Below, piece after piece: positions 35,600-48,240 of a stretch of 64,000 nucleotides of DNA. Within the stretch, counting starts at the first letter, position 1; every line of letters begins with the position of its first letter. The notes beneath the pieces were generated by a model that had not been told where the DNA came from, ran no database searches, and was given only the letters and a program-made list of their open reading frames with translations. The position numbers were made by a program, and so were the translations under genes. Location: positions 310,001 to 374,000 of the forward strand of contig JAREIK010012127.1 in assembly GCA_029783825.1 (NCBI GenBank), read 5' to 3'. The stretch comes from Sapria himalayana (taxonomy: Eukaryota; Streptophyta; Magnoliopsida; Malpighiales; Rafflesiaceae).

Positions 35600-38079
35600 T
35601 GATTTACAATTTATTTGCTAAGTCAATAACACCTACATTCATTCGAAACTCTATCGTTTTTTTCGAATCAGAGGCGATTATAAGTATGAAATCAATAAAA
35701 TGTTTTCTTTCTTCTGAATGTAGGTAAGTTTTTCTTTGTTCTTCTCCTTCAAAATGCTTATACATATCTCCATCACTCTGAATTATATATAGAAAATCAA
35801 ATTTTCATTTTTTCAGTATAATCAGGTATTAGGTTTTTTTATTTCTCCTCAGAATTTCTTCATTTTTGCTTCAAATTCATTTAACCTAACATGATTTTGA
35901 TTCGACATAATTAACTAAACTATAATTCTTCAGTTTAATCTTTGTTCTTCTACTGTTTAGATTTTTAAAGTTTTATTGATTTTGATTTCAATTACAAAAT
36001 ATTTGCATTCAAATAATCTTAATGTTAATGGTTTATATTTATATAATCATATGACATTATTTATAAATATCTATATTTTAATATATATAATGATTAATGT
36101 TAAATAAAACTTGTATATAATGTTAATCTTAAATTTCTACAACAGTATATATAAACTTTTATACATTTATATAATCGTATTATATTATGTATAAATGTCT
36201 ATACTTTAATATATATAAACGTATTACATTATAAATATATATTGATATGTTTATATAAACATATAATGTTATATATAAATATTTATACATATGTATTAAT
36301 GTTTATAAATATATATACAACATTTATATTAAACTATCCATTTATATAATTTTTTATATAACAATTATGCAACATTAAATGATTATACAATTTTGTAAAA
36401 AAATTTATATTACATATTATTTTTTATATAAATATAGAATATTTATAATGTTATATAAATGTGATATATATACTATATATTATTTATTAAAGTGTTACAT
36501 ATAAATATAATAATATTTAAGTAACATTTATAAAAATATTTTGCTCACACATATTATATAGATACACATGTTTAATTACATAATCATATGTCATTTTATA
36601 TAAAAGTATTTATAACTATATTTATAATAAAGTAAATTATTTTTATAACTATATTTATAACTTTACATAGCTAATTTGTTACTATATAATAATCTATAAC
36701 TATACGTATAATTCTATATAACTATATTTCTTAAAAAAATTATACTATATGTATACTTATATATAACTATATATAATTATATATTTACTAAATGTATAAT
36801 GATATAAATGTTATATATAATTATATCTTTAACTAAATACATATTTATAACTATATATGTATAACTATATATAAATATTTGTATAAATATGTAATACTCT
36901 ATATAATTAAATATAACTATATTTGTAACTATATATACATATATGTATTCATATAATTAAATTAAAATATTTGTTTATAACATTGTATTGTATATATTTA
37001 TGTATAACTACTTATAACTACTTGTATGGATATATCTATATATAACTATATGTTTAATTATATATAACTATTTATAACTATATATATTATATGTAAAATA
37101 ATATATAACTATAAATAATTGTATCTTACTATAGGTATAAATTTAAAAGTTTTATGCATAAATATATTTAAATATTAAATTTACAGCTTATATTTAATAT
37201 ATATTTGTATATAGTAGTACATAAAAAAGTATTTTACTATATCTATACCTATACATTACTATATGTATAAATATGAAAAATTAAATAAACAAATATATAA
37301 ACATACATGTATAAATATACATTTAACTATATGTGTAACTATATGTATAACCACATGTAAGTATATTTATAATTATATGTATAACAACATACAACATTAT
37401 TTTAAACTATATGCGTATAAGTATATATAAATATTTGTATATCTAAATAAATGTCCATATAATTATATATAACTATATTTGTAACTATATATACATATAT
37501 GTATTAATATAATTAAATCAAAATATTTTTTTATAACGTTGTTTATATTTATGTATAACTACTTATAACTACTTGTATGAATATATCTATAAATAATTAT
37601 ATGATTAATTATATATAACTATTTATAATTATATATATTATATGTTAAATAATATATATCTATAAATAATTGTATCTTACTATAGGTACAACTTTAAAAG
37701 TTTTATGCATAAATATATTTACATATTAAATTTAAAGCTTATATTTGATATATATTTGTATATAGTAGTATATAAAAATGTATCTTACTATATCTATACC
37801 TATACATTACTATATGTATAAATATATAAAATTAAATGAACAAATATATAAACCAACAGGTATAAATATATGATTAAATATATGTGTAACTATATGTATA
37901 ACAACATGTAAGTATATTTATAATTACATGTATAATAACATACAATATTATTTTAAACAATATGTGTATAACTATATATAAATATTTGTATATCTAAATA
38001 AATGTCTATATAATTATATATAACTATATTTAGAGACAACCACGTTTGTTAAATAAAATGATTATTTTTAACTAGTCAT
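35600..38079 (+). other. CACTA transposase leader exon and long AT-rich intron
   Basis: A consensus splice donor, tag|gtaagt, at 35723/35724 follows a 5' leader-like segment with 'ttcttctgaatg'. The DNA up to about 38034 is almost pure A/T with no coding content and includes a 551-bp tandem repeat. The TNP2 coding region begins shortly after. An intron in this position is inference; the acceptor was not located. Confidence 0.45.
36852..38034 (+). repeat. 551-bp AT-rich tandem repeat, about 2.1 copies
   Basis: Landmarks recur at about 551-bp spacing: 'ataactacttataactacttgtatg' at about 37005 and 37557; 'atatataaatatttgtata' at about 36864, 37418 and 37972; and 'gcataaatatattta' at about 37155 and 37706. 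Copies differ by scattered substitutions and small indels. Flanking 36000-36850 is similar in composition but not clearly part of the array. Confidence 0.8.
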
Positions 38080-41000
38080 TGAAGACGATCGTGAATGGAT
38101 GTGCAAGGGTTGAATAGTGAATGTAATGTTCTCTAATGAATGAGGGGATAAATTTGATTAATTTGTTGAGTTTGCTTTGAGACATCCTGAGTATGTGAAT
38201 GGTGGTACAGATATAAGGTGTCCTTGCACTTTAGTTAAATATTAGAATAAAAAGTTTTTGAATGTTGAGACAATGAAGATGCATTTGTAAAGAAATAGTT
38301 TTGTGGTGGATTACTATGTTTGGATATACAATGGTAAGAGCATGTCCACCAGAGATGTTCAAGTTCAGTACAAGTGTCAGTAAGTGAAATTGATCAGATG
38401 GTCTCGGATAATATTAATACTGGGGTGATGACATTGACCTTAATAGTTGTAAAATATATGAGCATGCTCTGTACAAGCAAAAGGTTAGAGGTTCTAGAAA
38501 TAGATTATATATACGTAAGTTGAAGGTGTCATATAAGAAGATGCACTATTTTCCAATAACACCTAGGTTGCAGAGATTGTATGCATCAATCACAATAGAT
38601 AATAAAATGAGGTGACATTCATAGCATCATATGGAGGATGGTAAGATGTATCACCCTTCTGATACCCCTACTTGGAAACATTTTGATGGATGATTTCCTA
38701 ATTTTTCTTCTGAAATTCAAAATATTAGGCTGGGTTTATTTACTGTTTGTTTTTTGTTTTCAGCCGTTTGGTCAATCTGAACATCAATATTCTGTGTGCA
38801 TGTGGTGGTGATGCCGTATAATTTGCCTCCATACTTATGTAGGAAGGAAGAATTTATGTTTTTAACTGTGTTAGTACCGGGGCCTACGAATTCAAAGGGG
38901 AAGATAGATATTTTCTTGCAGCCATTGATAGTAGAGATGAAAAGTCTTTGGGGGTGTTGGGGTTAAAACTAATGATATTTCCAAATGGCAAAATTTTCGA
39001 GTAGCGTGCTGCCCTCATGCGGACCATAAATGACTTTCAAATGTATTCTATGATGTTTGGGTGGAGTACAACTGATATGATGGCATGTCCATATTATATG
39101 GAAGATGTTGGGCAATTATGCTTCCACGATAGTGAAATTAAGATATAGAAACAACAGAAACAACAGAAAACAAGCAATATATATATCCCAATCTAGCAAC
39201 CAACCATGACAGAATCAAAAAAAAAGAGAAATAAACACCGAAAATAAATTGGTTCGCTAGTCACTCAATACGACTAACTACATCCACTAGAAAATGCTTG
39301 TGTTACAGATTAAAGCAACAGAAATTATCTTACAGTATGCAGCACATAGAATAGTCGTGATAAATCGTGCAGAGAGAAGAGATAGAGACGATGAACAGTT
39401 CCACTGGTCCAAAAACAGCCACCCGAAAATAAAATTACAAAACATTTTATATTAAAAATTCTCCCGGTTCATTTAACCGGAGCGGGTCGGATCATGAGAC
39501 GGGTCAGGCTCTGCTCCAAAAATTTCGGCTCGCTGACCGGACAGCGAGATCTCCGTTATTGTGCTACTGCTGCATCCCCGACCTCTTAATATTTCCTTTC
39601 ATGCATTTACATGAATATATTAGAATAGAAAAAAACATTTTGTTATACAAACAGATTATTAAAAAAAACAAATTACATATACACCAGAAGATTCTGATGC
39701 TTTTAGATTAATTTAGAGCGAAAAACAATCGTGATTCGACAACCATCGAAAGTTTTTGCCCATTAATCATCCGTATCGACGTAACACCAAAGACTTCATT
39801 ATGAATAGAAAGGTTACTAAATAATTCTCTGGGGTTAGATATGGGGATGAAATTTTGTAGGAATTGAATAATAGATACTTGATGAAACTTATAGATGTTG
39901 ATGTAGAGGTTATGAATGCAAATATATCTAAGACTTGTGGGTGGAATCAGAGAAGTATTTTCTGGGATTTGCCATATTGGCATGATTACTTGCTCAGGCA
40001 CAATCTTGATGTTATGCATATCGAGAAGAATGTGTTTGACAATATTTTCAAGACAGTGTTTAACATTCCAAGGAAAACTAAGGACATGTACAAGTTAAGA
40101 GATGAGTTGAACTAATATTATCATCATTCTCAATTTGCAAAAAATCTTGCAACCAATAAATACCCTGATGTGAATAAATCACAGAAGAAGGTTGTATTGG
40201 AGTGGGTCAAAAAACTTAAGATTTCCAGATGGGTATGCTTCTAATCTTGAGAGATGAGTGGATACAAAAAAACATAAGATGTTTGGCATGAAGAGTCATG
40301 ATTGTCATGTATTGATGTAAAGGTTGTTACCAATTGTTCTTTGAGAATTCATGCCTAATAGAATATGGGAGTTGATAACTGAGATTTCTTTATTCTTCAA
40401 GCAACTGACTTCTTCTTCCTTGATAGATGAGGAGTTGAGGAATCTGGATGAACAAATTACTGTTATCTTATGCAATCTTGAGAAAATATTTCCTCCTAGT
40501 TTTTGTTGACTCAATAAAACATCTTCTAGTGCACATGGTTTATGAAGCTAGGATTGCTAGTTTGTCCATTATTGTTGGATGTATCATCTAGAAAAATAAT
40601 ATTAATTCACTAAATTAATTCTTTTCCTATATATATATTTATATATACACAAAAATGATTTGTAATTTTTAATAATCTTTTTGTAGATACTCGAGGAAAA
40701 TAAAGTATACAATAATGAATAAGACTCAGGTTGAAAGTTCTATATAAATAGGTTATATTATGGATGAGGCTACAAAATTTGCATTAATCTATTTCAAAGA
40801 AGGAGATCCAACTCTCCCACATAAGGAAAAACAAAATGAAAATTTATCTTTATGACAATGTGGATAATGATATATTTGAAATTTTCAAGTCTCCAGGTAA
40901 AACAATTGGTGCTGAAGGGAAAAGATATCTAGTAGACTATGAATATACTGTAGCTCATCTATATGTCCTAATGAATTATCTAGAGGTTCAACCATTCATT

Positions 41001-42043
41001 GAGCAAGTATTTCACAATAGTCAAATGAGATCTATTTATCATTATAATTTATTATTTTCATTCAATGTATCAATTATTTTTAATTTTTTTTAGTGATTTT
41101 ATTACAAATAAACGTAAAGAGTTTCCAAACATGAATGAAGAAGCTATCAATGCCGTGACGGAGTAAGAATTTCCACCATTATTTGAAAAATACGCATGTT
41201 TATTTATAATAAAAATCACAAAACAATTGTATTGCTCTAATAAAAATGTATAATTGTAATCTAAACAATCTACTTAATTTTGATTACAAGTTCATAATCT
41301 TGCAAATAAAATTTCCAATAATTATCTTAGAAGTATAGCACGAGGTCCCCTAAGAGAGGTTAGAACATACAATGATTACTGTGTGAATAAATTTAAATTT
41401 CACACTAAATTATATGGTAGTTACTGGGCAACAGACAATACGGGGGTATGCATTAAAGGATCCGTATATAATGAAACCAAATATGACTATTATGGGACTC
41501 TGGTAGAAGTGATCGAGTTAGAATTTGAAGCCCTCCCAGTTAAAAAAAACTATGTTATTCAAATGTGAATGATTTGACCCAACACCACATATTGGTATTG
41601 TTGTCCATCCTCGATATAAACTTGTCGATGTGTATGATAAAAAATGATTCAAAAAGTATGAACCTTTTATCTTAGCAGTACAAGCAACATATGTTTATTA
41701 TTGTGAATATCCGTGTCGTACCGATCCTAGAAAAGATTGGAAAGCTGTGTGCAAGATTAAAGCAAGGGCTTAAATTGACATCCTCATATCACTAAGTACT
41801 GATTTCATAAAACAAGCTTTTCAAAATGATGACAATGATGTTATAATCGAAGATGTGGTAGTGGACGAAGGCATTCTTTTAGTCGCATCTTCTAGGATGG
41901 ATACAAGTGAGGATGTAGATGTTAATAAAAATTTAATTGATTATGAGGAAGAAACAAGTGATGAAGAGGAGTTTGAAAATGATTTTACTACATCTGAAGA
42001 AGAAGACGAACCAGATTTGGATGATTCTGATGAGAATGAGTAG
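38080..42043 (+). pseudogene. CACTA TNP2 transposase (Transposase-associated, TNP2, DUF4218, DUF4216)
   Basis: Domain order on the plus strand: Transposase-associated N-terminal domain at 38090-38330 (DREWMCKG, GGTDIRCPC, VVDYYVW); TNP2 core with MPYNLPPYLC at about 38813-38842 and ALMRTINDF, GWSTT and CPYYMED to 39105; a 581-bp solo LTR insertion; TNP2 resuming with FDNHRKFLPINHPYRRN at about 39735-39785 and HNLDVMHIEKNVFDN at about 40000-40044; DUF4218 at about 40440-41060; DUF4216 at about 41330-41780 (RGPLREVRTYNDYCVN, YYGTLVEVIELEF); and an acidic C-terminus to the stop at 42041-42043. Frameshifts and stops are present apart from the LTR. Relatives catalyse cut-and-paste transposition. 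Confidence 0.85.
39106..39686 (+). mobile_element. Solo LTR, 581 bp, inside TNP2
   Basis: Begins TGTTGGGCAATTATGC and ends ACATATACACCA, bounded by perfect 5-bp target duplications gaaga at 39101-39105 and 39687-39691. Removing it rejoins the TNP2 reading region between CPYYMEDVG and FDNHRKFLP. An inverted, diverged copy lies at 43114-43674. No internal retrotransposon sequence is present, so this is a product of LTR-LTR recombination. Transcriptional direction is not determined; strand is given relative to the second copy. Confidence 0.9.
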
Positions 42044-42072
42044 ACAGTGAGTTCTATGTAATTTTTATAGAT

Positions 42073-44437
42073 ATGGCACGTGGAAGAGATAGAGGCGGCA
42101 TGTTGCAAAGGTCATACAAGTTATGGTATAGGCAGCACGGTCTCATGTATGCTCGAAAATGGTAGAGGGTCATGGGTGGATGAGATGTCACAACAGACAG
42201 AAGGTTGTGAATGTACCATAGTAGCAGCATCAGCTGACTGATCCACATAATGGTCCTGAGATTTTGATGAATGATCAAGAGACATGGGAGGGAGAGGATA
42301 AAGAGGAGGGAAATGATGGAGATATTGGAGAGTCTTCCTCAGAGCACCCTACAGACGAGAGTCTCCCCATTGCTCAGTTTGATCCGACAATTGATAATCC
42401 GTAAGATATAAAACTTAACAAATGATTTATCAATTTATTATTTTATTTCTTACTTGCTAATAAATTTTTGGTTACAGGACGAAGTTAGAGCAGTCTGGTT
42501 GCATTTCTAGGGTTCAGAAGATAATTTTTAGGAAGTCATTTAAACCTAATGGGCATAATTGGAAGTTACTCATACATAGAGACCAATTGATAATTTAGAG
42601 AGAATTCAAGGTAAAAATTACTACCTAAAAATTTTTACATCTTTTATTTATTCTTTTGTTAACTGTTTAAAAATTATTTATTTATAATTGTAGAAAGTTT
42701 ACAGGTGGACACAACATAGGAGGTAGTCAAAAGTGTGTTCTGCAAACATGCTGCCAGTCGGTATAAAGACGCCGTGTATGAGATCAAGATAAATGGTTAA
42801 AGAAGAAAGAAAAAGATTCGAGTATCCTGGATCATGTTTTCAAGGAGTGGCGGAGAAGATGGGAAGATCCTGATTATAGGAAGAGGTATGATAAACATAA
42901 CGACAATCATCGCTTAGAGCGGGTTGGGAAGGGTAGTGGCATGTTTACACACACTTGTGGATCTCGCTTTAAGCGTGAGCACGAATGAGTATTGATATTA
43001 TTTCTAATTTATATTTTTTATGTTTATTACTTTGTGAAATGTGTTCAATTATGTCTAAATTTCATTTCTCATAATGATTTTTTTAAAAATAGAATTAACG
43101 TATGTATTATGTGTGCTGTATATGTAATTTGTTTTTACTTAATAATTTATTTTAATATTTTCATGTAAGTGCAGGAAAGAAAATATTAAAGCCCGGGGAT
43201 GCAGCAGTAGCACAATAATGGAGGTCCAGCAGTAGCACAATAATTTGTTTTAATATTTTTAGAGCAGAGCCTGGCCTGTTCCATGATCCGACCTGCTTCG
43301 GTTAAATGAACCGGATGTTTATTTTTGTATAAAATGATATGTATTTATTTTTTAGGGTGGTTGTTTTTTTTGACCCAGTTGAACTGTTCATCTTCGCTCT
43401 CCTCTCTTTCTGTGCTATTTCGCGACTGCCGAATGCTGCATGCTGTAAGACATACTATTCTTGGTTTTAATCTGTAACGCATAAGCGTTTTCTGGTGGAG
43501 GTAGCTAGTCGTACTGAGCGACTAGCGAACCACATTATTTCTGTGTTGATTTCTCGTTTTGATTCTGTCGTGGATGCTTGTGGATTGGGATATATATATA
43601 TATTGCTTGTTTCTGTGTTTTTTGTTGTTTTCTGTTCTTAATCTCACTACCCGTGGAAGCGCGATTGCCCAACAGTGTGTAATTATAGACACGCAAGGAG
43701 GGTAAGAAGCCTAGTGCTCCTTGCTTATTCAGATACACGCACATGAAGGCTCATGATGATCATACTTTCATTAATCAAAGATCTCGTGCAGTAAATATAA
43801 GTTTCAATAAAAAAATTAACTTTTCTTTTTTTTTTTTGAATATAAATTGAAATACTTTTCGTACATTTTTATTAGGGGAGATATGAGGAAATGTTAGCTG
43901 CTGCGACTCAAGCATATTCCCAGTCTACTTCTGGTTCATGTGATGGTGCAACAGGTAGTTCTCATTCATCAATCCTACTAGTTGATACGAATCAAATTTT
44001 GGTATGCGGCTATTGATGGCAAGGAGAAGATCCCCGTCTATGGCGTCGATTCTTTGACATCATCATTCTACTCACATAGACGACTAGATTATGAAGCTAA
44101 ATTTTTAGGACCAGTTTCGAATTTATTCTTGACGATAAAGGAAATTCAGGACGTGATGCGAAATGCGATACAGTATCAGTTGGCTGATACCGAGCGACAC
44201 ATGATCGACTATGAGAATGATAGGGATGAGTTGCGTATGCATTTTGACTGGTTTACAAAGAAGTTTCAAGAAGGAGGACTGCAGTTCAACCCTGATGATC
44301 TACCTCAGATTGTTCAGCATAATGCTCCAGCTACAACATCTACTCTATCACCTACAGTAACAACATCAGGACTATCAGTAGTAGACAGCTCTACCCCAGT
44401 ACCCAATATCACACCATGTGGACCAGAAACGTCGTAG
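42073..44437 (+). pseudogene. CACTA second gene (TnpA/Transposase_24-type), multi-exon
   Basis: Starts at ATG 42073 (MARGRDRGG). Two introns have consensus ends: 42401-42477 (gtaaga...acag) and 42611-42693 (gtaaaa...tag). The exon from 42694 reads KVYRWTQHRR and continues to FTHTCGS near 42950. A solo LTR interrupts at 43114-43674. The conserved block resumes as LFRYTHMKAHDDHTF near 43717-43775, followed by a probable intron to about 43875 (ttattag). The last exon has YEEMLAAATQAYSQS, then, after a one-base shift, FWYAAIDGKEKIPVYGVDS (about 43997-44050) and a 130-residue C-terminal part to the stop at 44435. In functional relatives this protein binds the subterminal repeats. Frameshifts make it inactive here. 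Confidence 0.75.
43114..43674 (-). mobile_element. Second solo LTR of the same family, inverted, 561 bp
   Basis: Reverse complement of the LTR at 39106-39686 with roughly 75-80 percent identity by eye, ending ATTGCCCAACA at 43674. Flanking 5-bp sequences are atgtg (43109-43113) and gtgtg (43675-43679), a 4-of-5 match. It carries a private tandem duplication of 'cagcagtagcacaataat' (about 43201 and 43227). No internal sequence is left. It interrupts the second CACTA gene. Confidence 0.85.
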
Positions 44438-44699
44438 CATAGCGATTATGAAACTAGGTTGGATGATTAAGTGTATCACACACATTTTTTATTCAATGCC
44501 TTAAACTTTGATTTTGGTTTTCATTTTTTTTTCTCTCTTGATGTATTTAATATATATATATGTAGTATATATAGTTATTTGCCGGAGTTAATTTGATTTT
44601 TTTTTGTTGTGTTATTTGTATATGTTTCTACAGCAACTGCATCAAAATGGAAGTTAATTGGATTTTTTTGTTGTGTTATCTGTTCTAGTTTCTGCAGCA

Positions 44700-45476
44700 A
44701 CTGTAGAAATACTGTAAAAAAAAATTTGATCAATAATTACCGACCGAATTGCGACCAAAAATGACCAAATTTTTTTAATGTCAATGGTCTTCACTAAATG
44801 GTCGGTAATACTTTTAGAGATTAATTACCAACAAATGATTTTAAAAGATTTTGGTCAATTTTTGATCACAATTTTTTCTGTTATTACTGACCATTTTATG
44901 ACTATTTACAGACCTAATGCTTTTGGTGGGAAAATGGTTAGAATATAGTCGAAAATTGTTTGTCAATAAATTGTCTGTAAATTGTCAGTAATTACCGACT
45001 ATTTGGATACCATTTACCGACCTAATGCTTTTGGTCGGAAAATGGTCAGAATATAGTCATATTTTGTTTGTCAGTAATTGGTCTTCAAATGGTTGGTAAT
45101 TACTGACCATTTTGAGACAACTTACCGACCAAGTACTTTTGGTCGGAAAATGGTTGGAATTTAATCGGTAATTATTTGTCGGTAAATGGTATATAAATAG
45201 TCGTTAATTACTGACTATTTGGAGATAATGTACTGACCTAATTATTTTGGTCAGAAAAATGTTGGAATATAGTCGATAAATATTTGTCGGTAAATGGTCA
45301 GTAAATGGTTGGTAATTTACCGACTGACTGATTTTTTGTCGGTAAAAAAATTAGTGACAAACAAAATTACGACATAATATTTTGGTCGGTAATTGGTAGC
45401 TATTTGGTTTACTGACCAAAAAACACCAAATTAGTGACTAAATAATTGATCGATAATTCGGTGAATTTTAGTAGTG
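44700..45476 (+). repeat. CACTA right subterminal repeats and terminus
   Basis: At least a dozen copies of 'ttaccgacc', 'ggtcggaaaatgg' and 'ggtcggtaatt' words, several within 60-bp higher-order units, ending in the CACTAC terminal box (complement of gtagtg at 45471-45476). Confidence 0.85.
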
Positions 45477-45479
45477 TAT

Positions 45480-46250
45480 CCTTTTGCGAAGGTGGTATTC
45501 TTCATTTTGATAGAACATGACTCGATGGCTAGTTACTAGTTTTGAAGTAATTTTTTGAAGTAGATTGCATGGCTCTAGAAAATTAATTAAGCTTAGTAGC
45601 CCAATATCTAGATGGAAAGTCTAATCAATAACATCAAGGATATTTGAAATCAAAGGATAATTAGGCTTATTTGGATTGGATTGAATATGTGGTAGCTTTG
45701 GATAGTCAATCCAAATATCATGTTTATGATGATTCTTTAGCAGAACTAAAAAATTTATGATATGTAAGAAACTTCATGGATGAACTTAATGAACTCTATC
45801 CTAAAGCTACGGTAAGTGAATCTCTAACTTTAAGTTTCTTTTTATCTGGATTAGTGGATGATTTGTTGATGCATGTTCAAATGTTTAAACCTAACACCCT
45901 TATTGATGCTTATTCTTTGGCTCAATTGCAAGAAATTGTAGTAGTTGCACAACAAAATAAACCTAAGCCTTACACTAAGAGCATGTTTAACTCCATATAC
46001 ACAACTTTGTCTCACATCAACCCCATACCATAATCCCAATTCAGTTCCATACAATCAATAGTTCTTCCAACATTTCTAGTAGGTCACACCCACTAGGACT
46101 CTTGCCTATACCTTCACCACCTAATCCACCATTGAATCCAAGATTTTCATGGGTTACCCAATAAAGATATTGATGATAGGCATGCCAAAATGTTATATTT
46201 CTTGTGTGATGTGAAATTTGTCCTTGGCCATCATTGAAAGAATAAGCTGT
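45480..46250 (+). pseudogene. Chromovirus gag, C-terminal part with zinc-knuckle remnant
   Basis: The frame 45776-46033 encodes a capsid-like segment FFLSGLVDDLLMHVQMFKP followed by LAQLQEIVVVA, the pattern of plant chromovirus (Tekay/Reina-like) gag. At about 46175-46235 a decayed knuckle reads MLYFLCDVKFVLGHH, where intact relatives have CYNCDEKF.PGHKC; the first Cys has become Tyr. It continues the gag split by the CACTA element. Pol is not found downstream; from about 46.4 kb a different LTR-like repeat takes over. Confidence 0.7.
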
Positions 46251-46399
46251 TGCATGTGATGCAACTACAAGTGGACATAGAATTTCGGCCCTCCAAAATG
46301 TTGATCTCCTCGTAGCTATCCCGTTGATATTTTATCATCAATAAAAAACAAATCATCATTTTTCTTGAAGAGCATTTACAAGTCCATCTTTTAGACAAC

Positions 46400-48240
46400 T
46401 CATCAACTACTCTTAATGGTCATTTCGTATGTGCATTCTCATTCTCGGACCTCATTTATCATAAATACATGACTGGGGTCTCATTGGTAGCAGTCATATG
46501 ATAGAAAATAGCTCGCAGGTCTGTCACCGCCTTATATGTCACTTCAACTCACATATTTCTTATACCTATCATCATCCATCAAGATGACACACGACTCACA
46601 CACTAAAGATGAAATACTTAAAATTATTTTATAAAACTCTAATATCAATTGAGGATCAATTCATCTAAGATATGCATAATATATTTTCTTATAAAAGTAT
46701 TTGTGATTTTGACTTTGTATATGTCGTCTCTTCAATTAAATTTATCTCAATTTGAGATTTTATTATATAGATTTATCTTATACATCATGATCAAGAAAGT
46801 TACCACTTTCTTCATACTATTATGTATGAGTGTACCTCATGACTTATTTGTTACCATCCACCATGATTATATACAAAAAACTACTAATAATAAAATCTAA
46901 ATTTTATTTATAAATAAATATCATATTCATCAATAACTAAATCACAACACAAACTAAATATAAAATTCATCATTTATATATACATCATATATAAACAAAA
47001 TATATGAATCATATACTTCAATTTATCCTGATATTGAGAAGGAATTCAAATATAAAAAATTCAAAATATATCTCATAAAATTTTGAGATCCCAATGTTAG
47101 CCCTTAGGAGAATCTATGATTCAAAATCTTAAATCCATTATTCTAAATTAGTGTTCCTTCCATCACATAAGGAAGGTCAAAATTCATGCTTCATAAGATT
47201 TAAGCTTGTTCTTTCCATCACCTCCTTGCTTATGGATCATTCATAGGATTTGGTGGAATTCAACATTTCTTAGCATTTCTCTCTTTTCATAAACTCTATC
47301 CCCATTCTTTCTTTATTTCACAACCTCTCTACCATTTGGTACAAGTCCCATTTCTATACCCACATGTTCAGCTATATTTTTCAAGTGGAAAATCATGACA
47401 TAAAGGAATAACTATGAATTCAATTTTGTTTCTTTATAATACAAAGTCATGAGATTATAGATGAAAACTACTTTTGTCTATTTCTTTTATTAGATTACTG
47501 TGGTATTGGAAATATTTGTGGCTCATGTATTTTCTTTATGTAACACGAAGTCACAATATTGGAAATGATACTAACTCATATATTTCTCCTCTATAACCCA
47601 AAGTCATGACATCGGGGAAAATCATGATTCTAGACTTTCTCTAAAGAAACAAGTCACAAATCTATCAAATCTTTTTATAACTCTTTATAGCCAAATGTCA
47701 TAATGCTGAAATATTATCATAGCTTTTCTCTTAGTATTTATGGCTTTGAAAATAATAAGTTATGATACTAGAGAATAACTTGACTACTATAATATAAAAT
47801 TAATATCATAGCAATTAAAATATTATTGAGTTGATAAAACTGTAACTATATGAAAGTTTTGTAGCCAAATAGGAAATATTGCATAATAAAAAAATTGTGT
47901 CAAAAAAATAAAATAAAATCACGATATATGAAAATTATCATGATTAATTATGTAGAATTTTGACTAACAATAGATACCAAACTACTCTATATATTATTAA
48001 AAGTATAACTAAATCATAACATGGAAAATAATATGACCACTTGACTTTTTACTTTCCATCTATTCAACAATTCCATCAAATCTTACATTTCACACAAACT
48101 ATCCAATTTCACTTATTCATTATTATCCATCAAAAATATAATTTTATAAAATTATATTGTTTAAAATTATTTTTCATGCAAACACATTAAGAATACTTAC
48201 TAAAATAACTAGTATCATTTGGCATTTAACATACCAAATA
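46400..48240 (-). repeat. LTR-like repeat, copy 4 (antisense, uninterrupted)
   Basis: Runs in the same orientation as copy L. Bases 46440-46920 align with about 70-620, 47330-47700 hold the degenerate 'aaagtcatga' motif series, and 47800-48240 aligns with about 2680-3095. No transposon or mitochondrial insert is seen, so it is the best template for the family's internal part. Its sense 3' end is truncated where it meets the chromovirus gag. Open frames such as 46649-46900 are not conserved in the other copies. Confidence 0.5.

Larger units (their letters stand above)
34750..45476 (+). mobile_element. CACTA (En/Spm) DNA transposon with nested insertions
   Basis: The right end is intact: the complement reads CACTACTAAAATTCACCG, ending at 45476. 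Subterminal regions are packed with copies of TTACCGACC/GGTCGGTAA on both sides (34780-35570 and 44720-45470). Two plus-strand genes in the usual order lie inside: TNP2 (38.1-42.0 kb) and a second, TnpA-type gene (42.1-44.4 kb). The left terminus has decayed; a 'tat' before 34750 and 'tat' at 45477-45479 would be the 3-bp target duplication, but the CACTA box is not visible at the left. Nested within are a hAT MITE and two solo LTRs. The element splits a chromovirus gag. Confidence 0.85.

Noticed and set aside
39708..40019. 103-codon minus-strand frame
   Set aside because: Antisense of the well-matched TNP2 block (FDNHRKFLP to HIEKNVFDN).
39106..43674. A 4.6 kb element with 560-580 bp terminal inverted repeats
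   Set aside because: The inverted copies each have their own target duplication, and the DNA between them is continuous CACTA coding sequence, so they are two solo LTRs.
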